DNA of 37,644 nucleotides from NCBI RefSeq assembly GCF_023700755.1, contig NZ_JAMKOJ010000004.1, positions 450,030 to 487,673 of the forward strand. Direction: 5' to 3'. Within the stretch, counting starts at the first letter, position 1. Every line of letters starts with the position of its first letter. The notes under the pieces were generated by a model. The model ran no database searches. It was given only the letters and a program-made list of their open reading frames with translations, and was not told the origin of the DNA. Shown here piece after piece: positions 8,464-17,946 of the stretch. The position numbers were made by a program, and so were the translations under genes. The DNA is from Allorhizobium sonneratiae. GTDB taxonomy: Bacteria; Pseudomonadota; Alphaproteobacteria; Rhizobiales; Rhizobiaceae.

Positions 8464-9312
8464 ATGAGATTGTCCACTGTCAAGATTGCCGGACGCACAA
8501 GCTGGGGCGTGGTGAGCGGCGAGGTCTTCCTCGATGTCGGCGCGGTGCTCACGGGCCGTTATGCCGATCTGAAAGCTGCGATCACCGCCGGACTGGAGGG
8601 CGTGGCCGAAGTTGAGGCTTCTGCCACCGCCATCCCGCTCAGCGAGGTTGAATGGCTGCCGGTCATTCCAAATCCCGACAAGATCCTCTGCGTCGGCCTT
8701 AATTATGAAATGCACCGTCAGGAAACCGGTCGCGCCGTCGTGGAAAACCCGACGATCTTCGCCCGTTACGCCAACAGCCAGACCGGTCATCTGAAGCCGA
8801 TCGTACTGCCGAAAGTCTCGCATGAGCTGGATTACGAAGGCGAACTGGCCGTGATCATCGGCAAGCCGGGCCGCTATATCTCCCGCGAGGAGGCCATGAG
8901 CCATGTTGCAGGCTATGCCTGCTACAATGACGGCAGCATTCGCGACTTCCAGCGCCATACGCATCAGTTCACGCCGGGCAAGAATTTCCCCGACACCGGC
9001 GCTTTCGGCCCGTGGATGATGACGCCGGATGAAATCGGCCCGATGGGCGACCTGCGCCTGCAAACCCGTCTCAACGGTCAGGTGGTGCAGGAAGCGACCT
9101 TCAGCCAGATGATTTTCGATATTGCCCGCCAGATCGAATATTGCTCGACCTTCACCCGTCTCGAAGCCGGCGATGTCATCGTCAGCGGCACGCCGGGCGG
9201 TGTCGGCGCCAAGCGCAATCCGCCGCTGTGGATGAAGCCGGGCGATGTTGTCGAGGTGGAAATCGACAAGCTTGGCCTGCTGCGCAATCCGATCACGGCA
9301 GAACAGGCCTGA
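8464..9312 (+). CDS. Fumarylacetoacetate hydrolase (FAH) family enzyme
   Basis: 282 aa FAH-fold enzyme. The small N-terminal part is followed by the catalytic core: ILCVGLNYEMHRQE, metal-binding glutamates in LDYEGELAVIIG, the later acidic CYNDGSIRDFQ, KNFPDTGAFGPW, and the closing GTPGGVGAKRNPP. Family members hydrolyse acylpyruvates or hydrate/isomerise 2-hydroxydienoates produced by meta-cleavage. RBS CGGAGA precedes the ATG. As the last gene of the aromatic operon it most likely splits the ring-opened, perhaps decarboxylated, intermediate to pyruvate or another central metabolite. Acylpyruvase, 2-keto-4-pentenoate hydratase-like and isomerase activities cannot be told apart from sequence alone. 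No downstream aldolase or dehydrogenase is present. Confidence 0.88.
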   Translation: MRLSTVKIAGRTSWGVVSGEVFLDVGAVLTGRYADLKAAITAGLEGVAEVEASATAIPLSEVEWLPVIPNPDKILCVGLNYEMHRQETGRAVVENPTIFARYANSQTGHLKPIVLPKVSHELDYEGELAVIIGKPGRYISREEAMSHVAGYACYNDGSIRDFQRHTHQFTPGKNFPDTGAFGPWMMTPDEIGPMGDLRLQTRLNGQVVQEATFSQMIFDIARQIEYCSTFTRLEAGDVIVSGTPGGVGAKRNPPLWMKPGDVVEVEIDKLGLLRNPITAEQA

Positions 9313-9386
9313 TCCGCCGGACAAGGCGTTTGAAACCTTCGCACATGCGCGCCGGATCGGGAGCATGAGAAGGTCATGGCAAGGCT

Positions 9387-9414
9387 CTCGGACGTTTCAC
9401 CGGAAACGCCCGAG
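9387..9414 (+). terminator. Hairpin after the ring-cleavage operon
   Basis: CTCGG-A-CGTTTC pairs with GAAACG-C-CCGAG around ACCG: 11 pairs with one mismatch. It lies 75 bases after the FAH gene, where the operon should end. There is no clear U-tract, so it may act as a Rho-assisted or 3'-stabilising hairpin. The rest of 9313-9572 shows no gene. Confidence 0.45.
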
Positions 9415-9572
9415 ATACGCCTCAATCCTCGGAGGAAAACCGGTTCGCACTTTTCGGCCGATGCACGACAGCATCATGCGTTTTATCAAGCGCCCATAAG
9501 ATGCTGCAGGCTCCAGACCTCCTGTTATTCGTAACCGGATATGCCTTTGCGTCATCCAGAGCAGACATGGCG

Positions 9573-10493
9573 TCATTGGTCAGAGTGCATCTCACCGAGA
9601 TGTTCGCGAGCCCATTTCACTTCTTCCATTGCCGTGCGGCGGAAATGTCGCTTGAAGTCACGACTGAACTGGGCAGGGCTGACATAGCCTACCGCAAGAG
9701 CGACTTGCGTGATCGTACTGTCCTGCCGGGCAAGCAGGACCCTCGCCTGATGAAGGCGCAGCGCTTTGACATACTGTATCGGAGTGGTTCCCGTCAGCGC
9801 CTTGAAGTGCGCGTGATAGGATGGGATGCTCATACCTGCATCACTGGCCAAAGCTGCTATCGAAATCTCGGCGCAGAAGTTCTCACTCAGGCGGGCGAGA
9901 CTTTTCGTAATCCGACCTGCAACCCCCCTTTGGCTCAAAGCGGCGACCATTGCTGACCCCTGCGGTCCGACGAGAATTCGGTAATGCAGTTCCCGCAGGA
10001 TGCTTTTTGCGAGAACCGCTGTCTCCACCGGGCTGGACAGCGCCTTCAAAAGGCGCATGACGACATCTTCAATCTCGGGCGAGATCGTGCTGGATATAAG
10101 GCTTTTCGCCTGTTCGGCCATGATTGGCTGCTGGTGTTCAAGCGCAGACAGGATCTCCGCAACAAGCGTCATGTCGAACTCGACATACACCGCCAGAAGC
10201 GGCTTTTCAGGGCTTGCTGCAGATTCCATGCGGAAAGGGGCGGGGACCGCCACCGCAAGATAGTGGTCTTCATCGTAAACATAGAGTTCGCCGGCAAGCA
10301 CGCCCTGCTTCCTGCCTTGTAACACAAAGACTGCCCCCGCTTTGTAGAGGACGGGAACATTGCTCAGAACCGTCTCGGTTCTGAGGAGCCGGACGCAGCC
10401 AAGGCCTGTTGGATTATATCCTTGCCGCGGAGCGAGCGATGCGGCGATGTCGAGCAGTTCACGTCGCCGTTCATGATTTCGGTGCTGCTTCAT
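9573..10493 (-). CDS. AraC family regulator (AraC_N type)
   Basis: About 306 aa. The N-terminal half is the effector-binding region of the AraC_N/YqhC-like group (TGLGCVRLLRTE, VFVLQGRKQGVLAGE). The C-terminal 100 residues are two AraC helix-turn-helix units: ISIAALASDAGMSIPSYHAHFK, then ITQVALAVGYVSPAQFSRDFKR. The likely start is ATG at 10493; a TTG at 10505 adds only four residues. The neighbouring divergent gene is a short-chain dehydrogenase, a frequent arrangement in which AraC_N regulators control oxidoreductases that respond to aldehydes or other electrophiles. It probably activates the divergent SDR gene across the roughly 93-base shared promoter. Confidence 0.88.
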   Translation of the reverse strand: MKQHRNHERRRELLDIAASLAPRQGYNPTGLGCVRLLRTETVLSNVPVLYKAGAVFVLQGRKQGVLAGELYVYDEDHYLAVAVPAPFRMESAASPEKPLLAVYVEFDMTLVAEILSALEHQQPIMAEQAKSLISSTISPEIEDVVMRLLKALSSPVETAVLAKSILRELHYRILVGPQGSAMVAALSQRGVAGRITKSLARLSENFCAEISIAALASDAGMSIPSYHAHFKALTGTTPIQYVKALRLHQARVLLARQDSTITQVALAVGYVSPAQFSRDFKRHFRRTAMEEVKWAREHLGEMHSDQ

Positions 10494-10586
10494 AGAAAAT
10501 GGCAAAATATTTAGAGAAATCGCCGTCGCTTGAGAGAGGTCGGGAGAGTATCAGTCAAGTCAATGACTGACAACACGAGGTACCAG

Positions 10587-11414
10587 ATGTCACAGAAAAC
10601 CTTTTTCATAACGGGCGCGAATTCCGGTTTCGGTCTGGCGATCGCCACTGCCGCGGTTTCCGATGGACATACGGTGATTGGCAGTGTGCGCTCGCATGCG
10701 TCGAAAGTGCAGTTCAATGCGATTTTGCCGCCCGCCCATGCCGTGGTTCATGACGTCACTGATTTTGATCGGATCGACGCGCTTGTCGAGCAGGTCGAAC
10801 GCGAACATGGTCCCGTTGATGTTCTGATCAACAACGCCGGATATGGCCACGAGGGTGTGCTTGAAGAGTCGCCCCTTGTAGAAATGCGGCGTCAATTTGA
10901 CGTCAACGTCTTCGGTGCGGTTTCCGTCGCCAAAGCGTTCCTGCCGCGTTTTCGCCAACGGCGTCGAGGCTTCATCGTCAACGTAACCTCCATGGGCGGG
11001 ATGATCACCATGCCGGGGATTGCCTATTACTGTGGCAGTAAATTTGCGCTTCAGGGCATATCTGAGGTCATGCGTTCCGAGATGGCGCCTTTCGGCGTTC
11101 ATGTGACGACGCTATGCCCGGGATCGTTCCGTACAGACTGGGCAGGCCGTTCGATGGTTCGAACCGAGAGGTCAATTCCCGATTATGATGATGTGTTCGA
11201 TCCAATTCGTCAATCGCGCCAGGAAAAGAGCGGTCATCAGCTTGGAAACCCGGTCAAACTGGCCAAAGCCGTGCTGACGTTGATCGCTTCGGACAATCCG
11301 CCGCCGCAACTCCTGCTCGGAAGTGACGCCCTGAAGCTTGTGTCGGCCAGGATTGAACGTCTGCAACATGAGATTGAGGCTTGGAAAGCCGTCACGGTCT
11401 CGACCGACGGCTGA
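10587..11414 (+). CDS. Short-chain dehydrogenase/reductase (SDR)
   Basis: Classical SDR of about 275 aa. The NAD(P)-binding motif TGANSGFG lies near the N-terminus, NNAGYGHEG is the structural NNAG motif, and VNVTSMGG provides the catalytic Ser followed by YYCGSK (Tyr-x-x-x-Lys). The C-terminal substrate loop has CPGSFRTDWAG. ATG 10587 is preceded by GAGG at 6-base spacing; an earlier in-frame ATG at 10563 lacks such a site. It should reduce or oxidise a carbonyl/alcohol with NADP(H) or NAD(H); the substrate is not evident. It is divergent from an AraC regulator. Its stop lies 22 bases from the convergent stop of the biotin carboxylase gene. Confidence 0.88.
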   Translation: MSQKTFFITGANSGFGLAIATAAVSDGHTVIGSVRSHASKVQFNAILPPAHAVVHDVTDFDRIDALVEQVEREHGPVDVLINNAGYGHEGVLEESPLVEMRRQFDVNVFGAVSVAKAFLPRFRQRRRGFIVNVTSMGGMITMPGIAYYCGSKFALQGISEVMRSEMAPFGVHVTTLCPGSFRTDWAGRSMVRTERSIPDYDDVFDPIRQSRQEKSGHQLGNPVKLAKAVLTLIASDNPPPQLLLGSDALKLVSARIERLQHEIEAWKAVTVSTDG

Positions 11415-11436
11415 TGGAAAGAATGATGCCGGATTG

Positions 11437-13185
11437 TCAGCCTTGCCCCGTTTCAAACACCGCGATGACGGCACCAGCCTGAAGATAATCGCCCTCTTTG
11501 GCCACAAGCCGAAGCCTGCCGCTTTTCTCGGCAACAATCGGGGTTTCCATCTTCATCGCTTCCATAACGGCAAGCAGATCGCCTTTGGCCACATCCGCCG
11601 TCTCTGCCACCTTGAAGGACTGGAGCGTGCCGGATATCGGCGCCAGCACCGCATCTTCTGGCGTGTCGCCGGGTTTGGCGCTATTGGCCGGGGCTTTAGC
11701 CGCTGAACCGAGCCCGCCTAGCAAACCGCCAAGCAGACCGGGGGGCAGGCCGATGCGGTGGCGTTTTCCGTCGATTTCGATCTCCATCCGCATCATCGTA
11801 TCATCGCCAACCGGTTCCGGCCGTGCCATGGCATCGAGCTTTGCGGCAAAATCGGTCTCGATCCAGCGGGTATGGACCTTGAAGCCGTCTTCGCCGGTAA
11901 AATCCTTTTCCTCCAGCACGGCGCGGTGAAAGGGAAGAACGGTGGCAACGCCCTCGATGGCAAACTCCGTCAAGGCCCGCCTTGCGCGGCGCAGCGCTTC
12001 GTCACGGGTGGCGCCGGTTACGATCAGCTTGGCGACGAGGCTGTCGTAAAGGCCGGGCACGGTCGAACCGCTCGCCACACCGCTGTCCAGCCGGATGCCG
12101 GGGCCGGAGGGGGCATCGAAGAGCGTGATCCTGCCCGGCGTTGGCAAAAAGCCGCGGCCGGGGTCTTCGGCATTGATGCGAAATTCGATGGCATGGCCGC
12201 GCGGCGCGGGGGTTTCGCTGATGGACAGCGGCAGGCCCTCGGCAATGCGGAACTGTTCGATGACCAGATCGACGCCGGTGGTTTCTTCGGTGACCGGATG
12301 CTCCACCTGCAACCGTGTATTGACCTCCAGAAAGGAAATCGTGCCATCGACGCCAAGCAGAAATTCCACCGTGCCGGCGCCGGTATAGCCTGCCGCGGCA
12401 CAGATGGCTTTTGCCGCATCATGGATTTTCTGCCGCTGCTCCTGGCTGATGAAGGGGGCGGGGGCCTCCTCCACCAGTTTCTGGTTGCGCCGTTGCAGCG
12501 AACAATCCCGCGTGCCGACCACCACGACCGTGCCATGACTGTCCGCCAGGATCTGCGCCTCGATATGGCGGGGACGGTCGAGAAAGCGTTCGAGAAAGCA
12601 TTCGCCCCGGCCAAAGGCGGCGGTCGCCTCGCGCACGGCAGAACCGTAAAGCTCGGCCACCTCTTCCAGTTTCCAGGCCACTTTCAATCCGCGCCCGCCG
12701 CCGCCATGGGCAGCCTTGATGGCGACGGGAAGGCCGTATTGTTCGGCAAAGGCGATGACTTCGTCCGCCGAAGACACCGGCCCGTCACTGCCCGCCACCA
12801 GCGGCGCACCCACGCTTTTGGCAATCTCGCGCGCTTTCACCTTGTCACCCAGGGCTTCGATCACCTCAGGCTTCGGGCCGATCCAGATCAGGCCTGCATC
12901 GAGAACGGCTTTGGCAAATTCCGCCCGTTCCGACAGGAAGCCATAGCCCGGATGCACGGCATCGGCACCGGAGCGCCTGGCAATAGCGATCAGCTTTTCA
13001 ATATCGAGATAGGTGTCTGCCGGGCGGCTGCCATCAAGCCCATAGGCCTCATCCGCCTGTTTGACGAACAGCGCCTCGGCATCGGGATCGGCATAGACGG
13101 CCACGGATGCAAGCCCATAATCCCGGCAGGCGCGGATGACGCGCAGCGCGATTTCGCCGCGATTGGCGATCAGCACTTTCTTCAT
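11437..13185 (-). CDS. Biotin carboxylase-BCCP fusion subunit in pxp locus
   Basis: 582 aa. The N-terminal 445 or so residues are a biotin carboxylase: [25 protein letters not shown], the glycine-rich ATP loop [10 protein letters not shown], and [12 protein letters not shown]. After a linker, a biotinyl domain ends the protein with EAMKMETP, placing the biotinylated lysine at about Lys545. It charges biotin with bicarbonate using ATP. The gene follows the fused pxpBC gene after 17 bases and no classical acyl-CoA carboxyltransferase gene is near. KipI/KipA-type (AHS1/AHS2) domains form the carboxyltransferase part of urea carboxylase, so this protein may use the pxpBC product as its partner (inference). 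It is similar in length to acyl-CoA carboxylase alpha subunits, so annotation as an acetyl/propionyl-CoA carboxylase chain is the alternative. Confidence 0.9.
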   Translation of the reverse strand: MKKVLIANRGEIALRVIRACRDYGLASVAVYADPDAEALFVKQADEAYGLDGSRPADTYLDIEKLIAIARRSGADAVHPGYGFLSERAEFAKAVLDAGLIWIGPKPEVIEALGDKVKAREIAKSVGAPLVAGSDGPVSSADEVIAFAEQYGLPVAIKAAHGGGGRGLKVAWKLEEVAELYGSAVREATAAFGRGECFLERFLDRPRHIEAQILADSHGTVVVVGTRDCSLQRRNQKLVEEAPAPFISQEQRQKIHDAAKAICAAAGYTGAGTVEFLLGVDGTISFLEVNTRLQVEHPVTEETTGVDLVIEQFRIAEGLPLSISETPAPRGHAIEFRINAEDPGRGFLPTPGRITLFDAPSGPGIRLDSGVASGSTVPGLYDSLVAKLIVTGATRDEALRRARRALTEFAIEGVATVLPFHRAVLEEKDFTGEDGFKVHTRWIETDFAAKLDAMARPEPVGDDTMMRMEIEIDGKRHRIGLPPGLLGGLLGGLGSAAKAPANSAKPGDTPEDAVLAPISGTLQSFKVAETADVAKGDLLAVMEAMKMETPIVAEKSGRLRLVAKEGDYLQAGAVIAVFETGQG

Positions 13186-13202
13186 GGATGTCTCCTCCTG
13201 AA

Positions 13203-14795
13203 TTATTGTTGTTTTGGCGCGATCTCGGCAAAGGGCCGGATGGGCCGGAAGCGGATCGTCGCGTGAATGGGTATCTGTCCGGCAAGGTCGAGATGATGCT
13301 CTGCCACCGCGCCGATCACCGGATAACCGCCGGTGAGCGGATGATCGGCGAGAAACAGCACCGGCTGACCGCTATGCGGCACCTGTATCGCCCCGGTCGC
13401 CGTGCCTTCGCTCGGCAGTTCGGCACTGTCCCGGCGCTCGATGGCGGTCTCGCCCGACAGCCTTATGCCGACGCGGCTTGACTGCGGCGTCACCTGAAAG
13501 CCTTGTTCCGTCAGCGTTTTCATGCCGTTTTCGGTAAACCAGTCGGTGCGTGGTCCAGGCACCACATCCAGCACCACCTCCTCGCCGGAGGCGGGAAGCG
13601 GAAAGGCGGGCGCTTCGTCTAGGGAAACGGCGCAGAGACCGTCACGGCGCATTTTCAGGGCCAGCACCGTTCCTGCCGTCACCGGCTGCGGTCCCACCAC
13701 GGCCAGCGTATCGGTGGCGGCGCTGCCCAGCACCGGCGTCACATCAAAACCGCCGCGAACCGCGAGATAGGAGCGCATGCCGCGTGCCGGATGGCCAAGC
13801 GTCACCACATCGCCAGCCTCCAGCGACACCGGCTGGTAGGTTTGCGCGTCGATGGTCTGACCGGAAAGCGTGCGGATGCGGATCGGGCAGGGCGCACCGG
13901 CAAGGCCGATGACGGCGCGGCAATTGACCGCGAAGGAAAAACCGCCAAGCGTCAGTTCCAGCGCCGGGGTGTTGAACGGGTTGCCGACAATGCGGTTGGC
14001 GGTGTTGAAGGCGCTGCGATCCAGCGCACCGGAGGCCGAAACGCCCTGACCCGTCTGGCCGAACCGGCCAAGATCCTGAAACAGGGCAGGCATCGGTGCG
14101 GCAAGCACCCTGATTTGCGGCGCCTCTGCCGGGATGGGGTCTGGCTCGGGCTTTGGCATCTCGACGGGGATGACGGTTTTGTCTTTGGCCATGTCGATGA
14201 AGCGCACGCGATAGCCGGGCTGGAACAATGCGCCGGGGTCGCGGTCGATGTCCCACATCTTCACCGGTGTCGAGCCGATCAACTGCCAGCCGCCGGGGCT
14301 TGCCTGCGGATAGACGCCGCTGAAGGCGCCTGCCAGCGCCACGGAACCCGCCGGAATGCGGGTGCGCGGGCTCTTGCGGCGGGCGACATGCAATGTCGGA
14401 TCGCCACCGACAAGATAGCCGAAACCGGGAGCAAAGCCGCAAAAGGCCACGGTAAACAGGCTTTGTGTATGGCGCCGGATCACTTCGTCCACGGATAGCC
14501 CCGTCAGTTCCGCCACATCGGAGAGGTCCTCGCCATCATAGGTCACGGGGATTTCGACCAGCCTGTCGGAGGGCGGAATTTTCGCAGACAGATCGCGTGA
14601 TGCCATCTCTGCCGCCAGCGCTTCGGCACTGGTCTTTTCCGGGCGAAAGCGGACCATCAGCGTGCGGGCGGCAGGCACCATCTCGTCGATGCCGGGGATG
14701 GGGTCAGCCTGAAGTGCGGCGAACAGCGCCAGCGTCTCGTCGAGATCGGCCAGTTCCACAAGGATCGTCGTCAGGCTGACGGGCAGAAAGCGCAT
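13203..14795 (-). CDS. pxpBC: Fused 5-oxoprolinase subunits B and C (KipI-KipA/AHS1-AHS2)
   Basis: 530 aa fusion. Residues about 1-210 match PxpB/KipI (AHS1): [13 protein letters not shown] and later [20 protein letters not shown]. Residues about 225-530 match PxpC/KipA (AHS2): [33 protein letters not shown] and [15 protein letters not shown]. Together with PxpA these subunits hydrolyse 5-oxo-L-proline to glutamate at the cost of ATP in other bacteria. ATG 14795 is chosen because it begins the conserved PxpB region; upstream in-frame codons belong to the DUF1445 gene. The order pxpA-DUF1445-pxpBC-biotin carboxylase on the minus strand suggests one operon. Fused B/C subunits are common in proteobacteria. 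The same two modules occur in urea carboxylase, hence the possible biotin-dependent alternative. Confidence 0.9.
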   Translation of the reverse strand: MRFLPVSLTTILVELADLDETLALFAALQADPIPGIDEMVPAARTLMVRFRPEKTSAEALAAEMASRDLSAKIPPSDRLVEIPVTYDGEDLSDVAELTGLSVDEVIRRHTQSLFTVAFCGFAPGFGYLVGGDPTLHVARRKSPRTRIPAGSVALAGAFSGVYPQASPGGWQLIGSTPVKMWDIDRDPGALFQPGYRVRFIDMAKDKTVIPVEMPKPEPDPIPAEAPQIRVLAAPMPALFQDLGRFGQTGQGVSASGALDRSAFNTANRIVGNPFNTPALELTLGGFSFAVNCRAVIGLAGAPCPIRIRTLSGQTIDAQTYQPVSLEAGDVVTLGHPARGMRSYLAVRGGFDVTPVLGSAATDTLAVVGPQPVTAGTVLALKMRRDGLCAVSLDEAPAFPLPASGEEVVLDVVPGPRTDWFTENGMKTLTEQGFQVTPQSSRVGIRLSGETAIERRDSAELPSEGTATGAIQVPHSGQPVLFLADHPLTGGYPVIGAVAEHHLDLAGQIPIHATIRFRPIRPFAEIAPKQQ

Positions 14796-14802
14796 GGAAA
14801 CC

Positions 14803-15609
14803 TCAGGCGTGATAGGCGGAATCGGGAATGTCGGTGATGAACATGTGTCCCGGCGCATGGGTAATGGCAAAGGGCACGTTCGAGGCCATGACGGCAGCCT
14901 GAGGGGTGACGCCACAGGCCCAGAACACCGGCACTTCGCCGGGCTCGATACGCACGGCATCGCCGAAATCCGGCTTCGACAGATCGGCAATGCCGATCTC
15001 TTCCGGCGCGCCGACATGCACGGGTGAACCGTGAACCGCCGGGAAGCGACCGGAAATCGTCGCGGCGTCGGCCACGCGGCTTGCCGGAATGGGGCGCATG
15101 GAGACGACCATATTGCCGGTCAACCGTCCCGCCGGGTGGCAGGGGCGGTTGGTCAGATACATCGGCACATTGGTCCTGTCGGTGATGTGACGGATCTCGA
15201 TGCCCGCTTCCAGCATCGGCGTTTCGAAGGTGAAGCTGCAGCCGATCAGAAAGCTGACCAGATCGGGATGCTCACCCCAGGCGGCACGGGCATCGGCCAC
15301 TTCCTCCACCAGCTTGCCGTCGCGCCAGATGCGGTAGAGCGGCAGATCGGTGGCGAGATCGGCATCGGGAGCAAGCCCGGTGCGGCGCGAGCCCGGATCG
15401 GAGACATCGAGAACCGGGCAGGCCTTGGGATTGCGCTGGGCGTAGAGGAGAAAATCAAAAGCCCAGTCGCGCGGCAGAACGATCATGTTGGCCTGGGTAA
15501 AACCCGGCGCAATGCCCGCCGTCGGCTCAACCTGACCTGTGCGGTAGCGGGCGCGGGCTTCGCGTGCCGCCGTCGCATCGACATGGGAGAGATATTCTTT
15601 GGAAATCAT
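14803..15609 (-). CDS. DUF1445 / putative hydro-lyase (D-glutamate cyclase family)
   Basis: 268 aa DUF1445 protein, YcsI-like. Recognisable segments are [23 protein letters not shown], the sensor-like [13 protein letters not shown], and the C-terminal [16 protein letters not shown] with [13 protein letters not shown]. These proteins are annotated as putative hydro-lyases, and the family has been connected with D-glutamate cyclase, which interconverts D-glutamate and 5-oxo-D-proline. The location between pxpA and pxpBC, seen also in Bacillus ycsF-ycsG-ycsI-kipIA order, supports a job in 5-oxoproline metabolism, perhaps handling the D-isomer. ATG 15609; 9 bases from the pxpA stop and 7 from the pxpBC start, so tight operon spacing. 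Confidence 0.87.
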   Translation of the reverse strand: MISKEYLSHVDATAAREARARYRTGQVEPTAGIAPGFTQANMIVLPRDWAFDFLLYAQRNPKACPVLDVSDPGSRRTGLAPDADLATDLPLYRIWRDGKLVEEVADARAAWGEHPDLVSFLIGCSFTFETPMLEAGIEIRHITDRTNVPMYLTNRPCHPAGRLTGNMVVSMRPIPASRVADAATISGRFPAVHGSPVHVGAPEEIGIADLSKPDFGDAVRIEPGEVPVFWACGVTPQAAVMASNVPFAITHAPGHMFITDIPDSAYHA

Positions 15610-15618
15610 TGTCTGACC

Positions 15619-16386
15619 TCAGGCGGCTGACGTGAAGGACGAAACGGAGATGCCTTCGACCTCGAAGCGTTGGGCCAGCGCCTCGGCAATCGCCACCGCG
15701 CCGGGGCTGTCGCCATGCACGCAGATGGATTGCGCCTCAATCGCGATGACGCTGCCATCAATGGCCTCCAGTGTTCCCTCGCGGGCAAGGCGCACCATGC
15801 GTTCGGCGATCTTTTGCGTGTCGTGCAGCACCGCGCCCGCCTCGCGGCGCGAGACAAGCTCGCCCTTCGGCGTATAGGCGCGGTCGGCAAAAGCTTCCGC
15901 CACCACCGTGAGGCCGGACTGTTTCGCCAGATCGAGGATCGGCGCATTGGCAAGGCCCATCAGCACCAGGGTGGGATCGATGGTCCTGATCGCGTCGATG
16001 ACGGCCTGACCCTGCTTCGGATCGTGGGCTATGCGGTTATAAAGCGCACCATGCGGTTTGACATAGCGCACTGTGGTTCCTGCGGCGGCGGCCAGACCTT
16101 TCAGGGCGCCGATCTGGTAGATCACATCGGCGATCAGGTCTTCGCTCGTCACATCCATATCGCGGCGGCCAAAGCCGACGCGATCGGGATAGGAGACATG
16201 CGCGCCGATGACCACGCCTTTCTCGGCGGCGGCTTTCACCGTTTTGAAAATGCCCGCCGGATCGCCGGCATGAAAGCCGCAGGCAATATTGGCGCTGGAA
16301 ACCACGGCGAGCATGGCGGCGTCATCGCCCATGCGCCAGGCGCCGTAGCTTTCCCCGAGATCGCTGTTGAGATCGATGGCGGGCAT
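15619..16386 (-). CDS. pxpA: 5-oxoprolinase subunit A (LamB/YcsF family)
   Basis: 255 aa LamB/YcsF protein, the family's normal length. The hallmark N-terminus [13 protein letters not shown], then [48 protein letters not shown] and [14 protein letters not shown] are all present. With PxpB and PxpC it forms the ATP-dependent 5-oxoprolinase that opens the lactam of 5-oxoproline to glutamate in the cytoplasm, a repair/salvage reaction because 5-oxoproline forms spontaneously from glutamine and glutamate. It starts 10 bases after the end of the NRAMP-like transporter gene and leads the enzyme block. Confidence 0.93.
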   Translation of the reverse strand: MPAIDLNSDLGESYGAWRMGDDAAMLAVVSSANIACGFHAGDPAGIFKTVKAAAEKGVVIGAHVSYPDRVGFGRRDMDVTSEDLIADVIYQIGALKGLAAAAGTTVRYVKPHGALYNRIAHDPKQGQAVIDAIRTIDPTLVLMGLANAPILDLAKQSGLTVVAEAFADRAYTPKGELVSRREAGAVLHDTQKIAERMVRLAREGTLEAIDGSVIAIEAQSICVHGDSPGAVAIAEALAQRFEVEGISVSSFTSAA

Positions 16387-16396
16387 GGTTTTCTCC

Positions 16397-17665
16397 TTAT
16401 TTGCCGAGGAAGGCGAAGATGGTTCCGACGGATTCGATCGCCATATACCAGGTCATCAGGCATGTCAGCGCCCCAAGAACCAGAAGCCAGCGCGGATAGC
16501 GATAACCGCCCATCAGATCGCTGCGGGCAATGGCGGCATAGATGAAAATCGTCAGGCCGATCGGCAGGATCAGGCCGTTCAACCCACCGACGAAGACCAG
16601 CATGGCCGCGGGCGTCGTGGTCATGAACACGTAGCAGAGCAGCGAAAAGGCGATGAAGATGACGGTGGCGATATTGCGGGCGCGCTCGCTCATATCCGCC
16701 TTGAACACGGTGAGGAAGGAGACCGAGGTATAGGCCGCACCGATGACGCTGGTGACGGCGGCAGCCCAGAAGATGATGCCGAACAGCTTGAGGCCGATGG
16801 TGCCGGCGGCAGCCTGAAAGGCCTGAGCGGCAGGATTGACGCCCTTGCCGGAGGTTTCGATCACCACGCCACCGGCAACAACGCCGAGAATGGCAAGAAA
16901 CAGCACGAAACGCATGATGCCGGTGACGGCAATGCCGGTCAGCGCCGCCCGATTGACGGCTTCGAGGTTTTCACGGCCGACCATGCCCTTGTCGAGCAGG
17001 CGATGGGCGCCGGAATAGGTGATGTAACCGCCGACTGTACCGCCGACAATGGTGGTGATGGTGGCGAAGCTGATCTTGTCCGGCATGATCGTCTGGCGAA
17101 GTGCCTCACCCAGCGGCGGTGAGGAGATGAAGGCGACATAGACGGTCAGCGCGATCATCAAAAGGCCCGCGCCGATGATGAAACGGTCAACCGCCATGCC
17201 GGCCCGTTTCGACAGAAAGATGCCGATGGCGATCAGCGCGCTGATGGCGCCGCCGAGCTTCGGGCTGATGCCGAAAAGCGCGGTGAGCCCAAGGCCCGTG
17301 CCGCCGATATTGCCGATGTTGAAGAACAGGCCGCCGATGATCACCAGCACGGCCAGCACATAGCCGGCACCCGGAATGGCGGCATTGGCGATATCGGAAG
17401 CGCGCATCCGCGTCAGCGTGACAATGCGCCAGATATTGAGCTGCACGACGAAATCGATGATGACCGAGGCGAGAATGCCGAAGGCAAATGCCGCGCCCAG
17501 CGAGGCGGTAAAGGTGGCTGTCTGGGTGATGAAGCCCGGCCCGATGGCCGATGTGGCCATCAGGAAGATCGCTCCCATGAGCGAGGCCCGTGCGCTTTTG
17601 TTCTGACTGGAATGTGGGCCAGCCTTCTCGGTGCTGTTGGCCACAGAGGCGTGATGTTCTGCCAT
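16397..17665 (-). CDS. NRAMP-fold transporter of pxp locus (YcsG-like), metal motif absent
   Basis: About 422 aa with 11 or so membrane helices and NRAMP-like spacing. The first helix reads [18 protein letters not shown] where metal-transporting NRAMPs have DPGN. The sixth helix reads [20 protein letters not shown] in place of the MPHN region. Both parts of the known divalent-metal site are therefore missing. Bacillus ycsG, also beside pxpA and kipIA, is an NRAMP-like gene in the same setting. I infer uptake of 5-oxoproline or a related carboxylate rather than metal; this is untested. ATG 17665 has GGAG at 6 bases; a longer reading to 17722 has a non-conserved tail. It is divergent from a GntR gene and is the first gene of the pxp operon. 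Confidence 0.82.
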   Translation of the reverse strand: MAEHHASVANSTEKAGPHSSQNKSARASLMGAIFLMATSAIGPGFITQTATFTASLGAAFAFGILASVIIDFVVQLNIWRIVTLTRMRASDIANAAIPGAGYVLAVLVIIGGLFFNIGNIGGTGLGLTALFGISPKLGGAISALIAIGIFLSKRAGMAVDRFIIGAGLLMIALTVYVAFISSPPLGEALRQTIMPDKISFATITTIVGGTVGGYITYSGAHRLLDKGMVGRENLEAVNRAALTGIAVTGIMRFVLFLAILGVVAGGVVIETSGKGVNPAAQAFQAAAGTIGLKLFGIIFWAAAVTSVIGAAYTSVSFLTVFKADMSERARNIATVIFIAFSLLCYVFMTTTPAAMLVFVGGLNGLILPIGLTIFIYAAIARSDLMGGYRYPRWLLVLGALTCLMTWYMAIESVGTIFAFLGK

Positions 17666-17688
17666 GAACTGCTCCGCTTGCTTTGATG

Positions 17689-17711
17689 AACATCTGCCCC
17701 TCGCAGATGTT
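17689..17711. promoter_or_regulatory. Perfect 9-bp inverted repeat in transporter leader
   Basis: AACATCTGC (17689-17697) and GCAGATGTT (17703-17711) are perfect arms around CCCTC, starting 24 bases upstream of the NRAMP-like gene's ATG. It could be an operator or a leader hairpin controlling the pxp operon. Confidence 0.4.
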
Positions 17712-17750
17712 GTCTGGGGCAACTGTGACAGATTTCATCATATCGTCAAG

Positions 17751-17763
17751 ATTGTTCAACAAT
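17751..17763. promoter_or_regulatory. Candidate GntR operator ATTGTTCAACAAT
   Basis: A perfect odd palindrome (ATTGTT-C-AACAAT) lies in the intergenic region between the divergent pxp operon and the GntR gene. TTGT...ACAA-type palindromes are common FCD-GntR operators. A second, imperfect inverted repeat (TTTCCATATTG...CAATATTGGAAA) follows at about 17765-17793. Confidence 0.5.
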
Positions 17764-17946
17764 ATTTCCATATTGCTGCGCAATATTGGAAATTTTATAG
17801 GCAGATTGCTGCGCTATTGATCATCCTTTGCGGAATGCTTGTGCAAAGAACCGGCTCGTTCGGGCGTCATCTTGCCCGGCGGTTCCGGCTGGGTAATAGT
17901 CCGGCAAAATCATCGCGGCGCTGTCTTGCGCCGTGAAAGGAGTGCA

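Noticed and set aside
11758..13266. Long plus-strand frame opposite the biotin carboxylase gene
   Set aside because: Antisense shadow; the minus-strand protein has all biotin carboxylase and biotinyl motifs.
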